A DNA stretch of 8,642 nt from Methanomicrobiales archaeon (GCA_012521035.1 JAAYND010000291.1:1-8642), one strand, 5' to 3'. Counted from the first letter of the stretch, positions 1-6,104 are shown. The notes: generated by a model from the sequence alone, not told the origin. Numbers and translations: made by a program.

Positions 1-761
1 GCTATGATCTCAGCGGTGTAGTCCCGGGTTCCGGCCGACGATCCTGCCGAGACGAGCAGGATGTCGTTCTCGACGACACCACAGCGGACAGCAGCACGGA
101 TCAGGTCGTAGTCGTCGGGGACGATACCATAGCGGTATGCCTCTGCACCCGCCCCCTCAAGAACTGCCGCGGCCATGAGGGTGTTACTCTCCACAACCCG
201 CCCGGGCGGCGGCACCACACCCGCCGGCACCAGCTCGCTCCCGGTGGGGATGAGACCTACCCTGACACTCCTGACTGCGATGTCGGTGACACCGTAGGTC
301 GCGAGCGCCCCCAGATCCTGGGCGCGGATCCGGTGGCAGGACGGGAGGATCATCTCCGACTCCCCGATATCCTCGCCGATCGGCCGGATATGCTGCCAGG
401 CGCTGACCGGCTTTCGGATGGTGTAGGTCTCGTCGTCGACCCGGACGTCCTCGATCATGATCACCGCGTCATACTTGGGCGGGACGATGTTTCCCGTGTT
501 GACCCTGACCGCGTCCGGGAGGGTCACCGGGTTCTGCTCGCTCGCCCCGATGGTATCGGCGCTCCTGACCGCTATCCCATCCATTGCGGATATGTGGATA
601 GCGGGGACTGAGAATCTGGCGAATATGGGTGTTCCAGTGATCCTCCCGACCGCCGCGGTCGTCACCGGGATCTGCGCGGCCCCGGGGGTTGTCTGGAACG
701 AGTCTTCCATGAGCGCCAGCGCTTCAGCAAGCGTTATGACCGAGAGGTATCGCTTCACCAT
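1..761 (-). CDS. MoeA-like molybdopterin cofactor protein, probably the MoeA-PBP fusion type (3' end outside window)
   Basis: Residues 1-253 are visible and the gene continues beyond position 1, so the C-terminus is unknown. It is a paralogue of the adjacent MoeA. Visible motifs are SAMDGIA (58-64, the MoeA Asp loop), GEDI (129-132), PTGSELV (172-178, start of the molybdopterin-binding MoCF domain) and SAGSSAGTRDYTA (238-250). The wording of several motifs (ISAMDGIAVRSADT, WQHIRPIGEDI, AGSSAGTRDYTA) matches, from memory, MoeA proteins that carry a C-terminal LysR-type/periplasmic-binding-protein-like domain and that are often found beside an ordinary moeA. That fusion is an inference because the diagnostic part lies outside the window. 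The family acts in the cytoplasm in metal insertion into molybdopterin, or in sensing or handling of molybdate or tungstate. The ATG at 761-759 lies 7 bases inside the upstream moeA, so translation is probably coupled. No strong Shine-Dalgarno sequence is apparent. Confidence 0.9.
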   Translation of the reverse strand, partial: MVKRYLSVITLAEALALMEDSFQTTPGAAQIPVTTAAVGRITGTPIFARFSVPAIHISAMDGIAVRSADTIGASEQNPVTLPDAVRVNTGNIVPPKYDAVIMIEDVRVDDETYTIRKPVSAWQHIRPIGEDIGESEMILPSCHRIRAQDLGALATYGVTDIAVRSVRVGLIPTGSELVPAGVVPPPGRVVESNTLMAAAVLEGAGAEAYRYGIVPDDYDLIRAAVRCGVVENDILLVSAGSSAGTRDYTAEII

Positions 762-1957
762 AGTATCACCTCCACATCCTCACCGGCCTCAAACCCCTCG
801 CTCGACGCCGGGATCCGAACAAGCCCCTCACTCTGCACCAGGGTGTTTAAGAGCCCCGACTTCCCGAAGACCGGCGTGGCTTCACCCTCCCTGACCCGGA
901 CGCGGACATAATCCTCCCGCCCACGGGCGGAGGGGATGTTCTCTGTCAACCGGGCATGGAGGGTCCGCCGGGCGACAGTGGTCTTCTGCATCGCTGCGAG
1001 GAGGTGGTCGACGATGGCGACGAGAACGACATACGCCGATGCCGGGTGCCCGGGAAGCCCGATGACCGGTTTTCCCTCTGCCGTCCCGATGATCGTGGGT
1101 TTCCCCGGCGCAATGGCGATCCCGTGCACCAGCACCTCACCGAGGTCGGCGATGACCGCCGCGGTATTATCCCGCTCGTCTTTTGACGAACCACCGGAGA
1201 CCAGGACCGCATCGCACCGGGCAAGCGCTACGGTGATAGCCTCATCGAGCGCATCCCGTTCATCCCTGACGATCCCGAAATGGATCGGCAGGCAACCCCG
1301 CTCCGCCACGAAAGCGCCGACGAGGTACGAGTTTGCATCGCGCACCTCCCCCGGCCCCGGGACCCGGTCCGTCCGGACGAGCTCGTTTCCCGTGGATATG
1401 ACCCCGATAACCGGCGGCGTCACCACAGAGACCCGGCCGGCACCGACCGCAGCAGCGACACCGATGTCCCGGGGAGAGAGCACGCGGCCGCGCTCAAGCA
1501 CCACCTGCCCTGCCCGGAAGTCCTCGCCCTGGAAGACCACGTTCTCGCCGGGCGCCACCGGCCGGCGCACGAGCAGGTCACCACCGATCTCCTCTACGTG
1601 CTCGATCATAACGACCGCATCCGCGCCACGGGGCAGAGCCCCGCCGGTGGGGATGTACCTGCACAGGCCCGGGGATATGCTACAGCCGTCCGCACTCCCC
1701 ATCCCAACCCGGCCCAGGCACCCGAGCATCGCCGGGATGGCCTCAGAGGCCCCCGTGGTATCGGCCGCGGCGACAGCGTAGCCGTCGACCGTTGATCGGT
1801 CAAACCCGGGGATATCGATATCGGCGAGGACGTCCTCTGCGAGAACCCGGTAAAGAGCATCCTCGATCGCGACCTCTTCGCTCCGGGGCGGGCGCGCGAC
1901 CCGCCGCACAACCTCAACGGCCTCACTGACCGGGATGACCTCGAGGAAGAGACTCAT
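755..1957 (-). CDS. moeA: Molybdopterin molybdenumtransferase MoeA
   Basis: MoeA hydrolyses adenylylated molybdopterin and inserts molybdate (or tungstate) to give the active cofactor in the cytoplasm. The protein is 400 residues, the usual MoeA length. Motifs in order are STVDGYA (55-61; most MoeA have SAMDGYA, but the key Asp58 is kept), PTGG..PRGADAVVMIE (103-119), GED (144-146), STGNELV (188-194, MoCF_biosynth domain), SGGSSKDERD (254-263), APGKP (283-287, matching the PGKP lysine loop) and LPGHPAS (301-307). A small C-terminal beta domain follows from about residue 325. The start chosen is the ATG at 1957, because it forms a TCAT/ATGA overlap with the stop of the upstream small gene. An in-frame ATG seven codons further upstream would lengthen that overlap and adds residues not typical of the family. 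The second MoeA-like gene follows with a 7-base overlap, so the three genes look like one translationally coupled operon for Mo/W cofactor synthesis. Confidence 0.95.
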   Translation of the reverse strand: MSLFLEVIPVSEAVEVVRRVARPPRSEEVAIEDALYRVLAEDVLADIDIPGFDRSTVDGYAVAAADTTGASEAIPAMLGCLGRVGMGSADGCSISPGLCRYIPTGGALPRGADAVVMIEHVEEIGGDLLVRRPVAPGENVVFQGEDFRAGQVVLERGRVLSPRDIGVAAAVGAGRVSVVTPPVIGVISTGNELVRTDRVPGPGEVRDANSYLVGAFVAERGCLPIHFGIVRDERDALDEAITVALARCDAVLVSGGSSKDERDNTAAVIADLGEVLVHGIAIAPGKPTIIGTAEGKPVIGLPGHPASAYVVLVAIVDHLLAAMQKTTVARRTLHARLTENIPSARGREDYVRVRVREGEATPVFGKSGLLNTLVQSEGLVRIPASSEGFEAGEDVEVILW

Positions 1958-2136
1958 TTGAAGCAGCCCAGCTGGCAACCCCTGATCTTTATCCTCGGTT
2001 CCTGCTGGTTGCAGTACCGGGCGATCTCCATCTTCGGGATACTGTACTTCTCCGACATCTCAAACACCTGCGGACAGGTGATCTCGTTCTCTATACCATA
2101 TGCCTCAAATGCCTTCTGGATCTTCTCGTTGTTCAT
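1954..2136 (-). CDS. Small four-cysteine protein of unknown function, coupled to moeA
   Basis: This is a 60-residue cytoplasmic-looking protein with no signal peptide or membrane segment. I do not recognise a named family. Cysteines are at 21, 42, 54 and 58, and the last pair lies in a C-terminal CQLGCFK motif. Residues 21-45 read like two short helices separated by a turn (CPQVFEMSEKYS, then IPKMEIARYC), compatible with a helix-turn-helix-like fold; the cysteines could bind a metal or an Fe-S cluster. Both readings are inference. The ATG at 2136 was chosen because the conserved-looking sequence starts there; another ATG lies three codons upstream at 2145, and the frame stays open to about 2328 without gene-like composition. 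Its TGA overlaps the moeA ATG as ATGA. First place in a Mo-cofactor operon suggests a regulator or an accessory metal or sulfur factor for cofactor synthesis, but nothing in the sequence proves it. Confidence 0.75.
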   Translation of the reverse strand: MNNEKIQKAFEAYGIENEITCPQVFEMSEKYSIPKMEIARYCNQQEPRIKIRGCQLGCFK

Positions 2137-2350
2137 AGTGTACATCTGTCTGCATAGAGGGAGATAGGATTTACTATCCGGGGGTGAAGGCACCAATAGT
2201 TCGTTCACAACCACTCCCGGAAGCGGCACCCCGGCAACTGTGTGATCGACCTGCCTTTTTGCGCATCCCGGCGGATATTCACGTGTCGGTTGTAATGCAG
2301 GGCAGGATGTGCCATTACCATTTAGCATCCCGCCGACTCATAGCTACATA
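2137..2350. promoter_or_regulatory. Divergent promoter region between the moeA operon and dtdA
   Basis: These 214 bases separate the minus-strand Mo-cofactor operon from the plus-strand dtdA-ftsZ-secE-spt5 unit, so both promoters must lie here or inside the genes. No perfect archaeal TATA box is present. Weak candidates are the AT-rich stretch at 2165-2177 (read on the minus strand as AGTAAAT), about 35 bases before the small gene, and CATTTAG at 2319-2325, about 28 bases before the dtdA ATG, which would give a nearly leaderless transcript. An 8-base direct repeat GCATCCCG occurs at 2263-2270 and 2325-2332. The rest shows no gene. Confidence 0.5.
2163..2178. repeat. Inverted repeat, candidate operator at the moeA-operon promoter
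   Basis: The arms GATAG (2163-2167) and CTATC (2174-2178) are perfect complements around the 6-base spacer GATTTA. The repeat covers the only TATA-like stretch upstream of the small gene and moeA, so a protein bound here could block the promoter. The arms are only five bases long, so chance occurrence is quite possible. Confidence 0.3.
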
Positions 2351-3664
2351 ATGCGGATCGCGCTTGTCAATTCAATCCAGGATGTTGCGGGGGTGAACAT
2401 CCGCCAGAACCTCGAAGAATTGCTTGCGGCCGGTGGGAGATGGCCGCTTACCGATAACCATGTGCTGACGTTCCACAAGATCGACGGGCGCCTGATCTAC
2501 CAGGACCGGATCGACGAGGAGGTCGAGGCCGACCTGATCATATTCATATCCCGGCACGCGAGCGAGCGGCCGATTCCGGCCCTGACCGTGCACGTGACCG
2601 GCAACTACGGTACCGCCGATCTCGGCGGGGAGCCGGGAGCGCTTGCGCCGGCAGCCCCGGCATGGATGCATGCCATCCTCAGGAACCTCGCCGCCCGGGC
2701 CCCTGAAGGCTACCGGGTCTCCTACGAGGTGACCCACCACGGCCCGACAGAACTCTCGACGCCGTCGCTCTTCGTCGAGATCGGGTCTACCGCCGATGAG
2801 TGGGCTGACCCGGTCGCCGGGCGGGCTCTCGCAGAGAGCATCCTCTCCGCGGTGCCGGAGGAGACGATCAACCTCATTGGATTTGGTGGGACGCATTACG
2901 CCGTGCGACAGACCGAGATCGCCCTCTCGTCCCGGGGCGCCTTCGGCCACATGCTGCCGGCACGCCAGATCGGGCTCGTCGATCCTGACCTGATCCGACG
3001 GATGCAGGAGGCGAGCAGTGCTGTGGCGGCGTACATCGATAAAAAATCGCTCTCCACCGATGAGGTGAGGAGGATCGAGAGGATGCTCGACGACGCCGGG
3101 ATCACCCTTCTCTCTGAGTCGGAGATCCTCGATATCGGGGATCTCGGGTGGAGAACATACCGTGCGATCAGGGCTCTTGCAGAGGAGATCGCTCCCGGTT
3201 CACGCGTTCATATCCATGAGCTTTGCGGGGACGGAATCCCCGTTCCGGTAGAGATTAACCCCGACCTGATAGAAGAAGTCATAAAATCTGATAAAGATGG
3301 CTTTATCGAGAGTTTGCGGAGATTCCCTGTCGCTCACCTCTCAAAAACCTCATCGAAAGTTTTACCTCTATTTATTTGTTTTGAGCGCGAGGCCTCCCGA
3401 CTCGCAAGTGATATAACTACCCTGTGCGTAAAGCTCTTACTTATCTGTGAAAACACTATTATCGCAGGTGATCACCTCGTCCTCCAGAAAGTTCGATTCG
3501 ACCCTGCAAAGGCATATAGACACGGGGTTCCAGAAGGCCCGCTCTTTGCCACGTTGGCCGGCGGAGGAACGGTCGAGATCGACGGGCGGGAGATCACACC
3601 CGATATGGTGCAGACAACCAGCGTGAAACGGATACATATCCCGGGATTGGAGAGATATACATGA
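2351..3664 (+). CDS. dtdA: D-aminoacyl-tRNA deacylase, archaeal DTD2 type
   Basis: The enzyme removes D-amino acids wrongly attached to tRNA, a cytoplasmic translation quality-control step. The product is 437 residues. The first ~270 form the DTD2/GEK1 core: MRIALVNSIQD at the N-terminus, SRHAS (67-71), HVTGN (81-85), THHGP (128-132), the VEIGST segment (142-147) and GFGGTHY (177-183). Many archaeal members are only about 250-280 residues; this one continues for about 165 more and ends with a segment around RFDPAKAYRHGVPEGPLF (382-399). From memory, long forms are known in related methanogens, but I cannot check this. The start is the ATG at 2351; an in-frame ATG at 2309 would add 14 residues with no family likeness. 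Bases 3301-3480 are clearly AT-richer than the rest (26 G+C of 60 in 3361-3420). The TGA overlaps the ftsZ ATG as ATGA. Confidence 0.92.
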   Translation: MRIALVNSIQDVAGVNIRQNLEELLAAGGRWPLTDNHVLTFHKIDGRLIYQDRIDEEVEADLIIFISRHASERPIPALTVHVTGNYGTADLGGEPGALAPAAPAWMHAILRNLAARAPEGYRVSYEVTHHGPTELSTPSLFVEIGSTADEWADPVAGRALAESILSAVPEETINLIGFGGTHYAVRQTEIALSSRGAFGHMLPARQIGLVDPDLIRRMQEASSAVAAYIDKKSLSTDEVRRIERMLDDAGITLLSESEILDIGDLGWRTYRAIRALAEEIAPGSRVHIHELCGDGIPVPVEINPDLIEEVIKSDKDGFIESLRRFPVAHLSKTSSKVLPLFICFEREASRLASDITTLCVKLLLICENTIIAGDHLVLQKVRFDPAKAYRHGVPEGPLFATLAGGGTVEIDGREITPDMVQTTSVKRIHIPGLERYT

Positions 3665-4758
3665 AATCTATCGTAGAAGAGGCACTTTCACGGGCGCGGG
3701 AGGAACAGCGCTTTTCTGAATCTCCCGAGATCGACAAGGAGCTTGAGGATATTCTCATTGAACTCCGGACCGAGATAGCAGTCATCGGGTGCGGGGGCGG
3801 AGGTTCAAACACCGTCACCCGGATGATGGAAGAGGGGATCAACGGAGCACGGCTAATCGCCCTCAACACCGATGCTCAGCACCTCATCAGGACAAACGCA
3901 GAGACACGCATCCTGATCGGGAGACAGAGGACACGTGGCCTTGGTGCGGGCTCAATTCCGCAGGTCGGCGAAGAGGCGGCCCTCGAGAATGAGGACGAGA
4001 TCAAGCGCGCGGTCGAGGGATGCGACATGGTCTTCATCACCTCCGGACTTGGAGGCGGCACCGGCACCGGTTCCGCACCCGTGGTCGCGAAGTCTGCCCG
4101 GGAAGAGGGAGCCCTGACCATCGCCGTTGTCACCCTGCCGTTCACGGCTGAGGGTGCCATCCGGGCGCAGAACGCCGAGGCCGGTCTCGAGCGACTCAGG
4201 GGAGTTGCCGATACCGTCATCGTCGTCCCGAACGACCGCCTGCTCGAGGTCGTGCCCCGCCTCCCGCTCCACGCCGCCTTCAAGGTCTCAGACGAGGTCC
4301 TGATGCGGGCGGTCAAGGGCATCACCGAGCTGATAACGACCCCCGGACTCGTGAACCTCGACTTCGCCGATGTCAGGACCGTCATGGAGCGGGGAGGGGT
4401 CGCGATGATCGGTATGGGCGAGAGTGATAGCGAGGATAAGGCAGCTGACTCAGTCAAGAAGGCGCTACGCTCCCCCCTGCTCGATGTGGATATCTCCGGA
4501 GCGACCGCGGCGCTCGTCAATGTGGTCGGCGGGCCGGACATGACCATGTCCGAGGCTGAAGGCGTCATCCAGGAGGTCTACCAGAGGATCGACCCCGACG
4601 CACGTATCATATGGGGTGCGCAGGTCGACCCCGATATGCAGGGCAAGATGCGGACACTGCTCGTCGTCACCGGTGTCCGGTCACCACAAATATATGGAAG
4701 AAGCGAAAAGGGTACGCCACGGATGATGAAGCAGTTTGAGATCGACTTCCTGAAGTGA
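3661..4758 (+). CDS. ftsZ: Cell division protein FtsZ (archaeal FtsZ1-like)
   Basis: FtsZ is a tubulin-like GTPase that polymerises at mid-cell to form the division ring. The protein is 365 residues. An N-terminal extension (1-37) precedes the GTPase: GCGGGGSN (43-50, T1 loop), NTDAQ (69-73), the tubulin signature GGGTGTG (131-137), a PNDRL loop (190-194) and the catalytic T7 loop NLDFADV (232-238), which supplies acidic residues to the next subunit. The C-terminal domain ends in a short linker and the tail IDFLK (361-365), a likely partner-binding peptide. Linkage to secE and spt5 is the usual euryarchaeal FtsZ1 context. The ATG at 3661 overlaps the dtdA stop and has GGAG at 3649-3652 with eight bases of spacing, so ftsZ can initiate by itself as well as by coupling. 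Assignment to FtsZ1 rather than FtsZ2 rests on context and tail and is fairly sure. Confidence 0.96.
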   Translation: MKSIVEEALSRAREEQRFSESPEIDKELEDILIELRTEIAVIGCGGGGSNTVTRMMEEGINGARLIALNTDAQHLIRTNAETRILIGRQRTRGLGAGSIPQVGEEAALENEDEIKRAVEGCDMVFITSGLGGGTGTGSAPVVAKSAREEGALTIAVVTLPFTAEGAIRAQNAEAGLERLRGVADTVIVVPNDRLLEVVPRLPLHAAFKVSDEVLMRAVKGITELITTPGLVNLDFADVRTVMERGGVAMIGMGESDSEDKAADSVKKALRSPLLDVDISGATAALVNVVGGPDMTMSEAEGVIQEVYQRIDPDARIIWGAQVDPDMQGKMRTLLVVTGVRSPQIYGRSEKGTPRMMKQFEIDFLK

Positions 4759-4764
4759 GCCGGT

Positions 4765-4974
4765 ATGATGGATTACAAAGAGAGACTGAAAGAGGCAAAA
4801 TCCTTCAAGATCGAAGAGGAATTCTTCAAGAAGTACTGGCGAGTGCTGAAACTGGCAAGGACGCCGACTCGTGACGAATTCTCAAAGATCGCGATCGTGG
4901 CAGCGGCCGGCATCCTGCTTATCGGGCTTATCGGCTTTATAATATACGAGATCATGCTGGTACTGCCCAGATGA
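4765..4974 (+). CDS. secE: Protein translocase gamma subunit SecE/Sec61-gamma
   Basis: This is the small clamp subunit of the SecYE(beta) protein-conducting channel in the cytoplasmic membrane. The 69 residues match the family size: an amphipathic cytoplasmic helix with the RVLKLARTPTRDEF region (26-39), followed by one transmembrane helix from about 41 to 65 (KIAIVAAAGILLIGLIGFII). It begins six bases after ftsZ, with GTGA at the ftsZ stop (4755-4758) as a possible ribosome-binding site. ATG codons at 4765 and 4768 are both possible starts and the difference is one methionine. Its TGA overlaps the spt5 ATG, giving the conserved secE-spt5 pair. Confidence 0.95.
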   Translation: MMDYKERLKEAKSFKIEEEFFKKYWRVLKLARTPTRDEFSKIAIVAAAGILLIGLIGFIIYEIMLVLPR

Positions 4975-5453
4975 TAGCCATGGCGAAGAGCGAAAACAAG
5001 ATATACGCTATAAAGACGACCGCAAAACAGGAGCGGACGGTAGCCGACAACATCGAGAAGGTGACGAGGGACCAGAAGGATATCCACGTTACGGCGGTCA
5101 TGGTGCCCGAAGAGCTGAGAGGCTACGTCCTTGTGGAGAGCCCTGATGCCATCGCGCGGATGGAACAGCTGGTAGAGCTGATCCCCCATGCGCGCGCGGT
5201 GGTGCAGGGCGCGACCGATCTCTCTGAGGTCGAGCACTTCCTGGTGCCAAAACCGGTGGTCAGCGGTATCACCGAGGGCACAATCGTCGAGATCATCAGC
5301 GGCCCGTTCAAGAGTGAGAAGGCGGTCGTAAAGCGGATTGATTCTGCAAAAGAAGAGATCACCGTCGAGCTCTACGAGAGCATGGTTCCGATCCCGATCA
5401 CGGTGCGGGGCGACTCGGTCCGCGTCGTGGAGCGGAGTGAGGAATCTTCCTGA
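4971..5453 (+). CDS. spt5: Transcription elongation factor Spt5 (NusG homologue)
   Basis: Spt5 binds the RNA polymerase clamp, normally together with Spt4, increases processivity and links transcription to translation. The 160-residue protein has an NGN domain (about 11-95, beginning IYAIKTTAKQERTVADNI and including MVPEELRGYVLVES) and one KOW domain (about 101-155, with EGTIVEIISGPFKSEKAVV). This two-domain, single-KOW layout is the archaeal form. The ATG at 4971 makes an ATGA overlap with secE; a second in-frame ATG at 4980 (MAKSENKIYAI) has no overlap but gives a more family-like N-terminus, so the start is uncertain by three codons. It is the last gene of the unit: a T-tract and hairpin follow directly. 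Confidence 0.95.
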   Translation: MIAMAKSENKIYAIKTTAKQERTVADNIEKVTRDQKDIHVTAVMVPEELRGYVLVESPDAIARMEQLVELIPHARAVVQGATDLSEVEHFLVPKPVVSGITEGTIVEIISGPFKSEKAVVKRIDSAKEEITVELYESMVPIPITVRGDSVRVVERSEESS

Positions 5454-5458
5454 GAATA

Positions 5459-5490
5459 TCTTTTTCTCGTATGCAGGGATGGCACCCTGC
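5459..5490 (+). terminator. T-tract followed by hairpin after spt5
   Basis: A CTTTTTCTC stretch lies 5-14 bases past the spt5 stop, with T5 at 5461-5465. It is followed by a perfect 6-base inverted repeat, GCAGGG (5473-5478) and CCCTGC (5485-5490), with a 6-base loop. Archaeal RNA polymerase stops at T-tracts, so the T-run is the likely signal. The hairpin lies downstream of it, the reverse of a bacterial intrinsic terminator. Confidence 0.55.
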
Positions 5491-5501
5491 TTCCCTATAT
5501 C

Positions 5502-5508
5502 TTTAAAT
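5502..5508 (+). promoter_or_regulatory. Possible upstream TATA box (TTTAAAT) for the ribosomal operon
   Basis: TTTAAAT lies 22 bases before a better TATA box. Used with the normal archaeal spacing, it would start transcription near 5530, inside the second box, so the two promoters would compete. It is a weaker match than the downstream box. Confidence 0.35.
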
Positions 5509-5522
5509 CCCCTCACGGCGAC

Positions 5523-5530
5523 CTTATATA
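5523..5530 (+). promoter_or_regulatory. TATA box of the rpl11-rpl1-rplP0-rpl12 operon
   Basis: CTTATATA is one base from the methanogen TATA consensus TTTATATA and stands out in GC-rich surroundings. With typical archaeal spacing the transcript would start at about 5551-5556, leaving a leader of about 20-25 bases before the rpl11 ATG at 5577. That leader contains a good ribosome-binding site, GGTGA, at 5566-5570. Confidence 0.65.
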
Positions 5531-5542
5531 ACCCAGGCATCT

Positions 5543-5559
5543 ATCCCCCCGGAGGGGAT
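5543..5559 (+). repeat. Inverted repeat at the predicted rpl11 transcription start
   Basis: ATCCCC (5543-5548) and GGGGAT (5554-5559) are perfectly complementary around CCGGA. The repeat spans the start site expected from the TATA box at 5523-5530. If that promoter is used, it is more likely a DNA operator; if the upstream box is used, it could fold in the leader RNA. Confidence 0.4.
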
Positions 5560-5576
5560 CAGGCTGGTGAATTTGT

Positions 5577-6053
5577 ATGGCAGAAACGGTCGAGGTATTG
5601 GTACCCGGCGGCAAGGCTACAGCAGGCCCACCCCTGGGCCCTGCGCTCGGTCCTCTCGGTATCAACGTGAAGGCTGTCGTCGATGAGATCAACAAGAAAA
5701 CAGCTGACTTCAACGGCATGCAGGTGCCGGTGACGGTCACCGTCGACGATAAGCGGAACTTCACGATTGAGGTGGGTATTCCACCCACAACGGCTCTCGT
5801 CATGAAAGAGGCCGGTATCGAGAAGGGCGTAGCAGAGCCCGGTACCCAGGTGGCAGGCGACCTGCCGCTGGAGGCCGCTGTCCGTATCGCCCGTATGAAG
5901 ATGGATGATATGCTCTCGTACGACCTGAAATCGGCGGTCAAAGAGGTCGTCGGAACGTGCGTGAGCGTAGGGGTCACCGTTGAGGGTTTGAAGCCCCGCG
6001 AGATGATCCAGGCCATCAACGACGGAGCATACGACGGCGTACTCGTCGCATAG
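5577..6053 (+). CDS. rpl11: Large ribosomal subunit protein L11 (uL11)
   Basis: L11 binds the GTPase-associated centre of 23S rRNA and forms the base of the stalk together with L10 and L12. The 158 residues fit the archaeal size (about 160). The N-terminal domain carries the proline-rich PPLGPALGPLGIN segment (18-30), which in the family contacts translational GTPases and the thiostrepton site. The rRNA-binding C-terminal domain follows from about 70 (IPPTTALVMKEAG) and includes GTCVSVGVTVEG (126-137). GGTGA at 5566-5570 stands six bases before the ATG. It is the first gene of the ribosomal operon, with a TATA box upstream. Confidence 0.97.
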   Translation: MAETVEVLVPGGKATAGPPLGPALGPLGINVKAVVDEINKKTADFNGMQVPVTVTVDDKRNFTIEVGIPPTTALVMKEAGIEKGVAEPGTQVAGDLPLEAAVRIARMKMDDMLSYDLKSAVKEVVGTCVSVGVTVEGLKPREMIQAINDGAYDGVLVA

Positions 6054-6104
6054 ATGTCAGACAACCATAGAAGATCGTGAGGTCGCGTACTATGGAGGCA
6101 AAGG
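6054..6104 (+). other. rpl11-rpl1 spacer with two mini-ORFs and the rpl1 ribosome-binding site
   Basis: This 51-base spacer is the longest inside the ribosomal operon. It holds GGAGG (6094-6098), a good ribosome-binding site six bases before the rpl1 ATG. Two ATG-started mini-ORFs are present: 6054-6080 (8 codons, starting immediately after the rpl11 stop) and 6092-6112 (6 codons, ending just past the rpl1 ATG). CAACCAT (6062-6068) can pair with ATGGTTG (6105-6111), which is the rpl1 start itself. Whether the mini-ORFs are translated is unknown. Confidence 0.4.

Noticed and set aside
457..894. 145-codon open frame on the plus strand over the junction of the two moeA genes
   Set aside because: It spans the end of one and the start of another well-supported minus-strand gene, with no motif of its own.
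936..1781. 281-codon open frame on the plus strand, opposite moeA
   Set aside because: It lies wholly antisense to a MoeA with all its motifs; the product is Arg/Thr/Ser/Pro-rich, as expected from the complement of GC-rich coding DNA.
2137..2328. N-terminal extension of the small cysteine protein to 124 residues
   Set aside because: The added part is Pro/Gly-rich without gene-like character and would fill the divergent promoter region; ATG 2136 (or 2145) is the more likely start.
3876..4568. 230-codon open frame on the minus strand, opposite ftsZ
   Set aside because: Ser/Thr/Arg-rich low-complexity product without motifs, antisense to a full FtsZ; a composition artefact.
4773..5540. 255-codon open frame on the minus strand across secE and spt5
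   Set aside because: It covers two well-conserved genes and the following promoter; no ribosome-binding site and no family likeness in the product.
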